This document shows positions 22,111-33,410 of a DNA stretch of 64,000 nucleotides, piece after piece (position 1 is the first letter of the stretch; every line of letters begins with the position of its first letter). A program made the translations under genes and the position numbers. The notes under the pieces are model-generated. The model saw only the letters and a program-made list of their open reading frames with translations. It made no database searches and was not told the DNA's origin. The stretch is from positions 16,382,563-16,446,562 of the forward strand of contig OY829667.1 of NCBI GenBank assembly GCA_963691815.1. The letters are read 5' to 3'. The stretch is from Echiichthys vipera. Its lineage: Eukaryota; Chordata; Actinopteri; Perciformes; Trachinidae.

Positions 22111-24459
22111 GAGGTATGGTAACACATGCGCAAATGCTGATTATTCGCCTCCTGTATACTTCCATCCTAAAACATTCTCATCCAGTGGCAAAGCAAATCC
22201 GCCTTCAGGTTTGTAAACCTTAGACCAGTGAAATCACAATACTAATTGCAAAGCAGTGTGTGTGGTTGGCCCCACTTAGCTGTAGCTGTATGAGTGTGTC
22301 AAGATGGAGGTGATGTGGATCGCTGCTGTGACGGTTTCTTGTTTGCATGGACTAGTGTGACCTTAGTGCCTCAGTAATATGTCCCCTGCTGCATTCAGAT
22401 AGTGGAATAATTACTGTGATAACTTGACTGCTGGCTTAATGTAACACTTAACAACAGAAGTTAACTGATGATACTGGAAAGGAAACGTCACCCTGACAGT
22501 GCATGACATAAAAGCTGAGACCTACAGTATTTTCCAAGAAGTTATAATAGTTGAAAGTTAAAGGTAAAATAGATATCTTAAATCATAGCTTAGGTTTTCT
22601 AAATAGAAAGAGGATACTGCCTCTCAAACAGGTAAGCAGGAGTAGTATACTATCTTTTTTGTATCATAATTGTTTTTGAGCTGAAACTTCTGGCAGCTAG
22701 TTGACTGTTACGTAAGGATCGTATAACATGAGTGACACAGCACAAAACAACTAAAGACTGAAACTGAAATCGACAAAATGGGGAAAGCAGAAATCAAGCA
22801 GCCATTACCAGCCTGGCGACACGCAGAGAAAAGGGGGAACTGAGCTTGATTGACATATTTTTTTGAAAGGAATGGGCGAGGAGCCAAGCAGTGTGAATCA
22901 AGCAGAGGGAGAAAAAAAAAAAAGCTGGTTTTCTGAACATTTTTACTTCTCCCAATCAAAGGTGCCCCCCTTCACATACACACAACCACACACACATACA
23001 CACACCTGTCTGTAGATGACAGAAATAACCGCAAATACACTTAGCACACACCCAGAATAGACAGTAGCAGTACATTTCATCAAAAGGCTAAATAAGGACA
23101 TCCAGCCAACATATAAGAGCGTTTAGAACTAAAGAAACTAATAATAGACTTAAGCAGCACATGGCACATTTACTTTTTTCCGGATGTTATAACCCATCAC
23201 CTGTGCTACATTAAGTATCTGCTAAAAAAAAGTATTTCCACCAATACCAGTTGATGTCAGTGTCTCTATCTCTCTCTCTTTCTCCATGTCTCTCTCTCTC
23301 TCCTTGTGCTTTGCTGTGTCTGTGTTGCCGGCCGACTGCAGCTCACTTTGAAGCTGCTTATATAAGGCTTCACTTCGGCTCCACTTCTCCCGACGGCCAC
23401 ACACAGTCACAGTTACACATCATTATACAGCGCACGTGCACGTAACACAGACACACATCACGGACTGGAGTGCAAGTGATGTGGACGTACATTTGTATGC
23501 GAGCTTCAGAAAAACGAGTAAAATAAAGAGAAAACAGAGAGAACCGATACTTGTGGTATTTTGTGTCAATGCACCTTTTGACTATATTGGTGCAGCTGTG
23601 TCTAACATCCAGGGACAGACACACACTTTTTTCCTGTAGCTGTCCTGCTGTGTACTGCTGTTCCATCACATCAGGGAACTTTCCAGGTCACCTAGTTTCT
23701 CGTTCACTATTTCTTTTATGAATGAATATATGGAATAAAAACCAACATGAAGCATCTATATATAGTGTTGGGCCACCAGGGGACTTTCCTTTAATTCATC
23801 AACTGTCTTTAAGTAGAATCTGTACCCATGATTTATATCTACTAGTACAGTTCCCGTTGAAAACATGCCTGTTGGGAACAGGCGGATTTCTTGGCCTCCA
23901 GTATTGCTGCATGCAGCTTTTCTGGAGAAGTGCTCTTCCGAACAACTTCACACTCGACGCTGCACTTCTTTGGGTCCTGATCAATACCCCTGCCATGACA
24001 TAGTTGTGTCCCCTAACAATGCTAGAGTACATTTGTCATTTGCTAACAGCTGTTTGGGTCCAGGTTATTTGGAGGAAGAGAAGCTTACATTCCCACATCC
24101 AGCGGTGTAACAGTTAATAGGGGTCCCCGCTCAATACACCCGTAGATCTCGAGCTCGACACTTCACTTCCTCAGACTGTACACCCGCCAAGTGTGAAGCT
24201 GATTGGATGAACAGTTGTCCAAAAAAAACACAAAAAGACAAACAGACAGAGACTCCTTCCATTTGAGGTTGATATTTTATAACTGCATTATATTCACAGT
24301 GATGTATTGAAATCTGAGCATCAAGTCAGCATTTAATTCCTAACATATTAACATAATCATATCATGATGAAATGATGTTATTGTGGGTAAACGTGTTATT
24401 GATGTGTGTCTATCATGACTATCATAAGTATTGATTTCTTTCTTTTCTTCAATTTGTTC
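22111..24459. other. Intronic sequence; no gene recognised
   Basis: Includes a short CA-rich stretch (22973-23005) and CT-rich tracts (23267-23302). Small ORFs have no family resemblance. Confidence 0.5.
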
Positions 24460-24790
24460 TAATGGCACTGTACTCGATATTCAGAACATTAATACAACTA
24501 TACAAGCAGCAAACAACTATTTTCTATGTAAATATATAGAGGAGTAATAGCGTCCTGAAGTGAGTCACGCTCCTTCTCTGTGTGTTGTAATCTGAGTTTC
24601 TCTGTTCTTTCTTGTGGTCAAGTCCGGCCCTGTGCATGTCAGTGCATGTCAGTGCGTGTGGCAGTGGAAAAACATTGTTATGTCACGTATTGGGTTGAGA
24701 ACAGTGTGGAGACAATCCCAGCCCAGTTTTTGTTTTCAGTGTTTCGAGTAGAGCCTGTAAGAAGTCTTTTTTTTCACAATAGAATTTTGC
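24460..24790. repeat. Dispersed repeat, related copy at 38131-38430
   Basis: Collinear similarity to 38131-38430: ctgtactc..., attcagaacattaat / ctcagagcattaatg, agcagcaaac, ttttctatgt, gtgttgtaat, agtttctctg, gacaatcccagccca / ggcaatcccagccca and gagcctgt / cagctcct. The two copies differ considerably, so insertion was not recent. No coding frame. Confidence 0.7.
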
Positions 24791-24837
24791 GACTTTGCTG
24801 TTTTATATTTGCCTGATTTTCAAAATAATGTCCTTAA

Positions 24838-25980
24838 AGGCTCAGTAGGCAGGAAATCTTGTGTCTACATCACCTCCCACCAGACAAGCAGGGGCATCTG
24901 ATGCACGCGCTTCATACGCGCACCTGACAGCCCCTGCCCGAGGCAATCACTCACTTGTCAACACTTTTTTTGTTAACGTTATCCTCCATAACGTCTGAGT
25001 CACAGGTGAGAAAATCCTCCTTTTGAACACATCAGCGATAGTAAAAAGTATTTATATTTAGCGTAAAATAATACGAAAGATAGATGACTACAAATTCTAA
25101 AATAACGTTAGTCCGAACATCTGACATCAGGAGTTATTCAGTTATAGGGGCAATACTGATGACTGAAATGGATAACTAACTTTACTCATGTTCACCTGTA
25201 TGAGTATGCTTAAGCATCACCAGATCATGTTTGCGATTGTTAAAATAAAAGAAGGGAATTTACTGTCACTCTTGTCAAACTTGTAGGTGTGTGAAGACTT
25301 TTGAGGTGGAATAGTATGATACAGGACTCTAATGTGGCAAATAAACCTGATCTCGTATTGGCAGCAGCCGTATACCTTTGGCTACGGTTAGCAGGAGGCT
25401 AACGTATTAGCAACTGCTGACAATGTGTTATGGGTAGCCGCTGTGACCAGGCTGTTTCCATGGTAAATCAGCCCACACAACCTAACCCCCATCACAGCAA
25501 CTGCAGTTGTTAGAGGAAAAATCATTTAGCAGTTTACCTGTCCAAGAGAAGAACAACGAGCTCCGAGTCCAAGTTCAAACCAATGTTATCCCCAACTTCT
25601 CTCCATCTTTGAAACGCAACGCCAATATATACACGTTTTATTACGCTTATTATCAGACTCCCTTTTTGACGAACCCGTCTTCCTCTTCTTAGATTGTTTT
25701 GCACCGAACGCATGTGTTTCCAACCGTGGAATCGCAATCTTTCCTGTCTGGCCATCCATTGCTGCAGACTGGCTTTAGGTTTCGGTTTCCACCGAAGGGA
25801 CGTGACAGTGCATCTGCTCAAAGTCTGCCGTCACGGGGTATATTCTTTGCAGGCTGAAAACAGCCTAGGAGAGACGCAGAGGTCTGATCTTCTCTCACAT
25901 CACTCAATCTACATTATCCCCCAGGTTATTATGGAAGTTTTTTTCTAATACTGCCAAAATATAAGCTGCCTACTGAGCTC
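24838..25980. mobile_element. TTAA-flanked non-autonomous DNA transposon (1,143 bp)
   Basis: Direct TTAA at 24834-24837 and 25981-25984 flank inverted ends that share GCTCAGTAGGCAG (left aggctcagtaggcagg; right gctgcctactgagctc). TTAA target duplication is the hallmark of piggyBac and of some Kolobok-type elements, so the element belongs to a TTAA-specific group. The interior includes a minus-strand ORF (see next entry) but no recognisable transposase. Confidence 0.82.
25534..25821 (-). pseudogene. ORF inside TTAA element, possible remnant of a coding domain
   Basis: A 95-codon minus-strand ORF reads through basic sequence (RRGRRVRQKG) into VYIGVAFQRWREVG followed by LDSELVVLLLD. The pattern of an amphipathic stretch with IG.AFQRWRE and a D.EL..LLLD tail resembles protein segments I recall from repeated genes and transposons in fish. 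I cannot name the family. It could be a captured host fragment or part of the parent transposon's ORF. Confidence that it is coding-derived is modest. Confidence 0.4.
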
Positions 25981-26262
25981 TTAAATTAAATAAATGTTTT
26001 TTTATTCTTAGACACTGGAATTTTCTTTTGAATGATATGTAGTCACTTGTTTTTGACACCACAACTGGAAGAACTCAGTTATGGTCATTTGCATAAATGA
26101 TGAGGCTCTGATGGTGCCCTCTGATTGGTGGGTGGATATATGCATTCTTTTTTTTTACACATACTGCATAAAGAAATGCTTTGTTGTAATAGATAGCAGC
26201 AGAGGTAATTGTTTTGAATATAAATTTGATCACTTTGGGATTTTGGATATATTTCATCTAAT

Positions 26263-27380
26263 GTTGTCACGATACCTAAATTTAAAACTTTGATACATTA
26301 TTAAAAAAAAACATACAATACCATGGTTTAGAGGAAAAAAGTCCTTTACACGCAACATATAGTTTTATTAATCTTTTTATTAAGGGGAGACACTACACTA
26401 CCACTGCAGAAACATTAATTTTTTCATGGAGTGGAAAGTAAAATAACCAAAAAGTACACATGCAGGTGTTTATTTTATTATTTTGTCCGTCTGTGTCTGT
26501 AGATTTCTCCTACTTTCACCAAAATTCAGCATCAGATAAGGTCTCTTTAATATTTAGACATGGCATTTCATAACTTGTAATACAAAAAATAATCCTCAAT
26601 TTCAGTAATCGAGTATGAAAGTTCCATGGTGATATCTGTTGGTTATAATGTTACTGTATTCACCTGTAGTGCGCTACAATATGTCTGGACTTTGACAATG
26701 CATATGGTCCAAGGCTGTATTCTCAAAAAAGAGTTCTTTCTCACTCTGAGACAGAAATCTCCACATCAGCAGCACTTACACACACTGAACTTTCCTATCT
26801 ATATTCCAAAGGTTTTTACAGAGGGGTTTGCTCATATATCATTCAAAACCTTATTTATACAACATTTTATTCCTAAAAACATGGCAAAAATAGATTTTTA
26901 TTTATGGCTGTTGCCAGTATTTCCTGATTTATGGAGTGATGAAAGAGATATCCAAAATCCCCTCTGTATCTTTGACTCCACAGTGTCAACAAAATGGAAC
27001 ACGCTTTATCCAATGTTCAAATTTCGTTGGTGGAATTGTAAGATACTGTCTGATTTGCATGTTTAAACATAAAGATTCTGAAAACTTATAATACAAAAAA
27101 TAAATATCTTGTTTTCATGTGAATAATCATGGGGGAGGTTGACTGCGAAAGCTGTTTTCGTTTAACATCCTTCACACAGCTCTGGTTCAGAAAAAGTCAC
27201 TGAACACACATAAGACAGCTGATTTTCTACCCTGTTGTTTGATCTGTGCAGCCTGGGGTTGAAAATCTGATTGTAGATCTGCTTTTAATTTTATAGCTTT
27301 GAGACTTTCAATTCTATCAAATGTGAATACCGTAACATTTTTAAATGGCATTTAAACTAAGTATTGATACTTTTGACAAC
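26263..27380. mobile_element. Putative decayed DNA transposon with gttgtca inverted ends
   Basis: The left end gttgtcacgatacc (26263-26276) is mirrored by tgatacttttgacaac (27365-27380). The ends share gttgtca and a following gata.c motif. The 146-codon ORF at 26626-27066 contains no motif I recognise. Called on end symmetry and length only. Confidence 0.45.
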
Positions 27381-27394
27381 CTTAATCTGTTATC

Positions 27395-27605
27395 TATGGA
27401 GATTGCATGTTTTCCCCGTGTCTGCGTGGGTTCTCCGGTTTCCTCCCACAATCCAAAGACATGCACGTGTTAGGTTAATTGATGACTCTAAAATTGCCCT
27501 TAGGTGTGAGTGGTCGTCTGTCTCTGTTCATCTCTATGTGCCCTGCGATAGACTGGCGTCCTGTCCAGGGTGTACCCCGCCTCACGCCCGATGTCAGCTG
27601 TATGA
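27395..27605. repeat. Fragment of a common fish retroposon 3' region
   Basis: Contains the phrases gtctgcgtgggttctccggtttcctcccac, aatccaaagacatgca, ttaattgatgactctaaa, ctgcgatagactggcg and cctgtccagggtgtaccccg. I recall these as a highly repeated retroposon (RTE-type LINE 3' end or derived SINE) in fish. It is truncated and ends in a short (aatg)n tract. Confidence 0.65.
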
Positions 27606-28610
27606 ATGAATGAATGAATAATATTGAGATAATTTGAAACTATATCATCCAGCTCGATTCAGTATAGACCCTAGCAATGTACAATATATGCATATATCCT
27701 GGTTTTTGGTCATATCACTTGGTGGTATTATGTGTTTTGAGGCTAGACACTAGCCCTTACACAAAGAGAGGATTTGCTCTGTGTTTATGGGTATGAGCAA
27801 GTGTGTGTTTTTGTGCAGTCACAAGAGTAAGTAGGTGTTGAGTAGCTCATTTAGGCAATGTGTGCCAGTCCGGCATGATCTACGAGGAAATGGAACTGTG
27901 TCTGACAGCTTGTGAGTGAGCGTCGACCATAAATGATGGAGGCTCGCACAAAGGACTGTGTGTGTGTAAGTGAAAGTGAAAAGATGGGGACGTTGTCATT
28001 GTCCTAGAGCTAAAATATTGCAGCCCAAATGCAGCGAATAACTCAATAAGATTTGTGCACGGCTGTGTGTGTGTGTGTGTGTGCATGTGAGAGTAGGCTC
28101 TGGAATAAGTGAGATGTGATGAGAATCGCTCACCCACACACATTTTCTATTTCACGCATTGTAAGTGGTTGTTCTGGTGTGTGTGTGTGTTTGAGATACA
28201 GTAGTTAGATCTTCAGACAATCAGGCAGGAAGGCAAGCAGACTACACTGCCAATCTTCTGCTTCGTTATAACACACCACTGCTCTCTCAGTCACCACACC
28301 CTGTGAGTGTATGCATGTGTGTGGGCAGGTAATGTGCCTACATTACAAACAACTGTGGACTCCATTTTCAGACTTATGGCAGTTCAGGTGATGTTCAACA
28401 TCCCCCCGTCAGAAATACTCTAAAGGGATTTATACAGTCCTTATTAGTCACCCTGTCACTTTTAGTTTTCTGCTGCTCTTGTATCATTAAGTCTCAATTC
28501 AGTTCTCTCAATTTAATGACCTGATGTGCATGACTGTTTATCAGACAATATTACAGAATGTGAAAATAAGAAGGCACTATAAAACAGCACATGATTAACT
28601 CCTGTTCTGA
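27606..28610. other. Intronic sequence; short GT repeats, no gene
   Basis: Short GT runs near 27958-27966, 28063-28083 and 28178-28190; otherwise unremarkable. Confidence 0.5.
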
Positions 28611-29108
28611 AGGGATGGTTCAGATTTTTTGAAGTCGTCAGTATGTGGCGATGGGCACGTCCACAAAGTTTGTCTCAAAAAAGGACAAAGCCTTGTTTCA
28701 CACTACAACTATTAGCCGTTATCTATGCTCTCATCAAAGCCACCAGACTCCAATGACAAAAACATCATTTTAACTCACAGAACACAGGAGTTGCTGGTCT
28801 AGTGTTAGTAGACCCTTCCACACAGCCTTTATTACACCCCCGCCGTCAGATCTGTTGCACCTTTGAGGCGGCAGTGGAGGGAGTCACAGAGCCGTCGTCT
28901 GTGTGCCGGTGTTCTTTCATTGCAGCGCTGTGTGACATGCCCTATTGTGTAACTGATGTCTTAAAGGATAAGAACTAACAAAATCAAGCAATCAAAAACA
29001 ACCCAATCGAGGCCCTGCTAGACCAGTCAATCACGTTTTCTGAATGTTTGTGAATGAAGTGAATGGTGACTTCATACAACCCGACTCCAAAAAATCTGAA
29101 CTATCCCT
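28611..29108. mobile_element. MITE with terminal inverted repeats (about 500 bp)
   Basis: The left end agggatggttcagatttttt and the reverse complement of the right end (AGGGATAGTTCAGATTTTTT) match at 19 of 20 positions, and the similarity runs on (gaagtcg / ggagtcg). The right flank is TTAA (29109-29112) and the left flank is ctga, so a TTAA duplication is possible if the left copy has mutated. No ORF of note. Confidence 0.8.
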
Positions 29109-29279
29109 TTAATGTTGAAGAAGTGTAGAATGAATTGGTTTAAAGCAAAAAAAAAATGTTACTGTGTATGTGTCTTTATGTTCCTTCAATCAAATGATAC
29201 AATGTACTTGATGCTCCTGCTGAGTCACAGGACTTTGTAAGAAAACTACAGTGGGCTCTTCTCCTTCTAGTGAACCGCT

Positions 29280-29650
29280 TTCCACATGTGCCTGCAGAGG
29301 ATTTGCCTCCTGCGGATTGTAAAGATGTCTCTTCTCTTAGGTGTCTACCCACAGGCCCTAAAAGCTGCTGTTATCAAGCCTCTATTTAAAAAAACAATTT
29401 AGACACACCGATAACAAACCTCCCATTTCTCAGTGAAATCATTAAAAAAGCCATTTTTAAGCAGCTGAACAACTTCATGGTTATGAACAGCTGTTTTGAA
29501 GTCTTCCACTTCACCATATCACTGAGACAGCTCTTGTTAAGGTCTTCAGTGACATCCATTTAAACACAGACAATGGCAAAATTTCAGTATTAGTCGTTCT
29601 TGGTCTCGGTGCTGCATTTGACACAGTTGATCACAACATATTATTACCAG
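29280..29650 (+). pseudogene. LINE reverse-transcriptase fragment (broken)
   Basis: Translated in shifting frames, the stretch gives ALKAAVIKPLFKKT, then LSEIIKKAIFKQLNNF, then AFDTVDHNILL, in the order expected of the RT finger and palm of an L2-like LINE. In-frame stops and frameshifts break it. It differs in sequence from the intact LINE at 13.9 kb, so it comes from another family. It ends abruptly near 29646. Confidence 0.82.
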
Positions 29651-31538
29651 TGTTGCACACTAAACCGATACTAGAAAGGTGAAGTAAAGCGAGTGTGTAT
29701 ATATTGTGACAAGTGAACTTTTTTCACCATCAGAGTTGCACGAAGTAGTCAGGGGTAAAGCTAACTGTTTAACTGTCCAATGTGGTTCACACATCTCTGT
29801 ATGCAAACAGTTTGCACTGGGGACATTAACTTTACCAGAACATGCACTGGTGTTTACAAGTCTGCTGATCAACAACACAACAACGCCAAGAACCTTCAAC
29901 TGGCCAAAGAATTGTCCAGATAATAACAAACATGTCCTTGTTTTCATATGTCCATGTTCTGTGACAAATCTTTTTGGATTTTTTAAACAGCTGCATCATC
30001 ATTTCATTATTGTTACAACAAGTTAAGTAGCTATTAAGGTCAGCAGCTTTCACAAATATTTATGTTTTTATTTTGAGTATTTCATGAATAAAAAGAAAGA
30101 ATTCCTTGCATTTTGGTGGCTTTAAAATGTAAAAAATACAGAAAATAACTGCTGTTGGTTACATCTATATTTGAGAAGTGCCTGATAACTTTGGGATTAG
30201 GCTGCACATCACAAACTCACTTCTGCTTCCATGTTTGTTTTTTATGAGAAGCAGATCTGTTGTGTGTGAGCTGGCTTTGGCATGCTCTAATCTCATTCTG
30301 CATTCTTCTCTGGAGAGTATATGCACATAAAAGGAGGATAAATTAAATATGTGGGGAAGGTTCTACAAATCTATTAGATGTATTTATATCTGTGTATACC
30401 GCAAGGGTTCTTTTCGAGGCAACAACTGCTGGAATAAATAACTGCTGAATAAAATCCTTGTGACTGCTGCCAGCTGCACCGACTGTAATTTAGAAGTGTG
30501 TTTGGGGAGGCACACAGGAAACAAATAGGGAACATTTCTGTAGCCAAAGATCCATAGGGGTCTTGTTGAGACATGCATTTATATGGTGTTCTTGTCTTGT
30601 CATGTTTTGCTCCTGTAAATTAACACTGACCCTCAAAATCCACCAGACACAGCCATGTCGCATCCCAGCTCCATTAAAGCTGCCGGAGATGAACAGCTGC
30701 CATCCTAGCATTAAAAGAGTATATTTATGGAGAGTTAACTTAAAATTAATATTCAATATGTACTGCGAAAATTGTTTGCTCTGATTTGTTCATTTCTCCT
30801 CAGATGTGTGTAAAGCTGATGGATTATGAAAGTTTTCCTCCTGCAAATACAGTATACTGCTAAAAAAAAAGACGAGATGGTGTGCTCTAGTAAAGGAATT
30901 CAAATTAGTATCTGTTACCTCATCACACAGACATGAGCTGCAAATGTGTACTCAAAATGAATGAGAAAAAGATAAACTGGAGATCTGATTTCTGCACATG
31001 AGGCAGCTTGAAGACACTTGGCTTGGTGGCCATTGGTTATTCCTATGTAATGCGTGTATTTATTACTTTGAAAATTACCTCCGGAGCAAAGAAGGAAATG
31101 AGGTGACGTAGTATAAGAGCGCTAAAATCTGCGTCAGGAGGTGGGTGAAGGCGGTGGATGAGTCCCAAAAAGGCATTACCTTCACCCTGGGTGCTTGTGT
31201 CTCAGAAGTACTCAGCCAAACCACAACCTATTTTCTTATCTTGACTAAGTCATTTTGTGGCCTAACTGAACTGTCACAGTCAAGTACGAATCATCGTTAT
31301 ACAGCATTAAATAGTAATTTTTCAAACGATATAAATCAGACATGTTGATGAAAAAAGCTTGAACAGTGACACAGATGTGATGGAGCAGTGGAGCAACAGC
31401 TGTGCCGCATCCAGGGGGCAGTATATGGTATATATCTAAAAATACTGCAATGTATTTACAGTTCAGATACGTTGACAGAGCGATTATATGTATACTTTAT
31501 ATTTGGGAATGAGGAATATAGTATAACATGACTTTAAA
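29651..31538. other. Intronic sequence; no gene recognised
   Basis: AT-rich non-coding DNA. ORFs of 95-106 codons at 29660-30026 overlap on opposite strands without family resemblance. Confidence 0.5.
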
Positions 31539-32066
31539 TGTCAGGATCTCTGTCCTGTCAGGCCCTTTCCTCTTCTCTCCGTGTGAGTTTGTCTCCCTCT
31601 GTCTGTTCTCTCCTGCTTGTGTCTTTCCCTTTGTGTTTGTATGCCGTTGCTGGTAGGCGTGGTCCCGTCCAGCTGGTGATCATCAACTCGCCAGTGCTGG
31701 AGGATAAAAGGCCGGATGTGGCTCACCTTCAGCGCCAGACCAATGTTGCATTTACGTGGTAAGGTGTCTTTCTTGGTTTGATCGTGTTCTCTTTCCGTGT
31801 TATGCTGTTCCTTGTTAATTGTTTCTTTGTTTCTTTTGTTATAGTTCCCTGAGTTCCTGTTTTTCGACCACCCGTTCGTGTTTCGTCCCCTGATCCCCGT
31901 GTTGGTTCCCCCTAGTCTTCACCCGCACCCTGTACCTGGATTCCCCGTTCCCTGGATCTTGTTTTCTTCTCGTTTCCCCATTAAATATTTGTTAAAATCT
32001 TTCTCTGTGTTCGTGTCTGCATTTGGGTCCTGCTCCTCTGAGTTATTCCCTGCACCGTTCATGACA
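31539..32066 (+). mobile_element. Solo LTR of an LTR retrotransposon (probably Gypsy type)
   Basis: The element starts TGTCAGG and ends CATGACA, so it has TG...CA ends with a 5-bp inverted repeat (TGTCA/TGACA). Flanks are ttaaa and ttaag, a near-match 5-bp target duplication. A TATA-like ataaaaggccgg lies at about 31704 and a possible poly(A) signal (attaaat) at about 31981. The CCTGTC / agctg.tgatcatcaactcg layout before the TATA resembles fish Gypsy LTRs I recall. No internal retroviral-like coding sequence adjoins it, so recombination left a single LTR. Confidence 0.75.
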
Positions 32067-32860
32067 TTAAGTGTTTTATTGCCCATTAACTATTAAAACA
32101 TCTGTAACATTAAACATATATATAAAAAAGTGTGAAAGTATATTTCATTAAAGTCGCCCTGTGGAGCTTCTGTGTTGAGTATGTCCTTCCCTCTGCCCCT
32201 AGGTAAATCAGAAGATACACTTTATTTCAGATGTGTTTCCACTTACAGGTGTGTATTTCACACTTCTCTTCTGATGAGGCATCAGTAAGAACAGCTGACT
32301 GTGAGCTACAGGGAACATGCTGACTTTGTTGGAGATGCAACACACAGTATTTGACGGCTGGCTGACTCTGACTGACTCATATGAAGGATATAAACTGTGT
32401 CTTTCATTAAAACACCATCCACTCCGTGTGAGACTCATTGAGATCTTCACAGCCTATTGATCGGACTAAATCACAATTGTTTGGTTCACGCGTAGCAGCC
32501 TCCCTCTCTCTCTTTCCGTCTCGATTTTTACTTTCCTTCTTCCTTTTCTCTTCTCCCGTTACTGTTCCCCTACTCCCTTTTTTTCTCCCTCTCTGTCAAC
32601 TCGCTCTCCCTTTTCATTTTCCCGGTGCCGCATTCTGAAGCCTCAGACTGAGAGCCTGATAAATATGGTTCCAACCTGGCTGCAAGGGGAGAATTAAATA
32701 GAAAGAAAGAAATGAAAAGGAGGAGGATGGAGAGGACAAGGGAGCGTAGGGTATGCTGACATGAGTTTTTCAAAAAAACAGTGTGTATGAGAGAGACACA
32801 GAAAGAGAAAAGCAGTGTATGCTTTAGAAAGGGACGATAGGACCGGCATTTGTACAGACA
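32067..32860. other. Intronic sequence; no gene
   Basis: Pyrimidine-rich tract at about 32500-32590 and purine-rich stretch at about 32697-32745; nothing coding. Confidence 0.5.
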
Positions 32861-32969
<109 letters not shown>

Positions 32970-33194
32970 CTTTGATGTGACACAGTGTGGAAAAGGGAAA
33001 GGAAGTGGAAAACAAGGTGGGAGAACGTTTAAGTGAGAAAATATGAGAATGAAACAGTGAAGAAGAAGCGATGCAGAAAGTAAGGAAGGAAAGAAAATAT
33101 TGGAGGTAAGAGGAGGAAGTTAGAGAGCAGAGATGGAGGAGAGGGTAGAAATAAGATAGGTATAGAGGGAAAAAACTAAAGTGGCCCACAAATA

Positions 33195-33379
33195 GAAAGT
33201 TAAAGTTTCTTCTAGTCAGTTATATGGTAAGGATGTCCTCTTACCATTTCTTAGCTGACACTTTCAGCTGTACTCCAGCCTTCCTCAGAGCTATGAAAAC
33301 AGCTGACCGGCTAAGAAAAGGTAAGAGGACATCCTTACCATATAACTAACTTGTCTGACTAGAAGAAACTTTAACTTTC
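33195..33379. repeat. Near-perfect long hairpin (61/70-nt arms)
   Basis: The left arm 33195-33255 (gaaagttaaagtttcttcta ... ttcttagc) is the reverse complement of 33310-33379. There is one mismatch in the arm and a 9-nt insertion (ttagttat region against gacaagtta) in the right arm. The loop is 54 nt. The high arm identity in old intronic DNA suggests recent formation or a foldback element. Confidence 0.85.
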
Positions 33380-33410
33380 AAAATGGATAAAGAAGACATT
33401 AGGAATACAA

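Noticed and set aside
26626..27066. 146-codon ORF as a transposase
   Set aside because: No DDE-type or zinc-finger motif seen; kept only as the interior of a possible decayed element.
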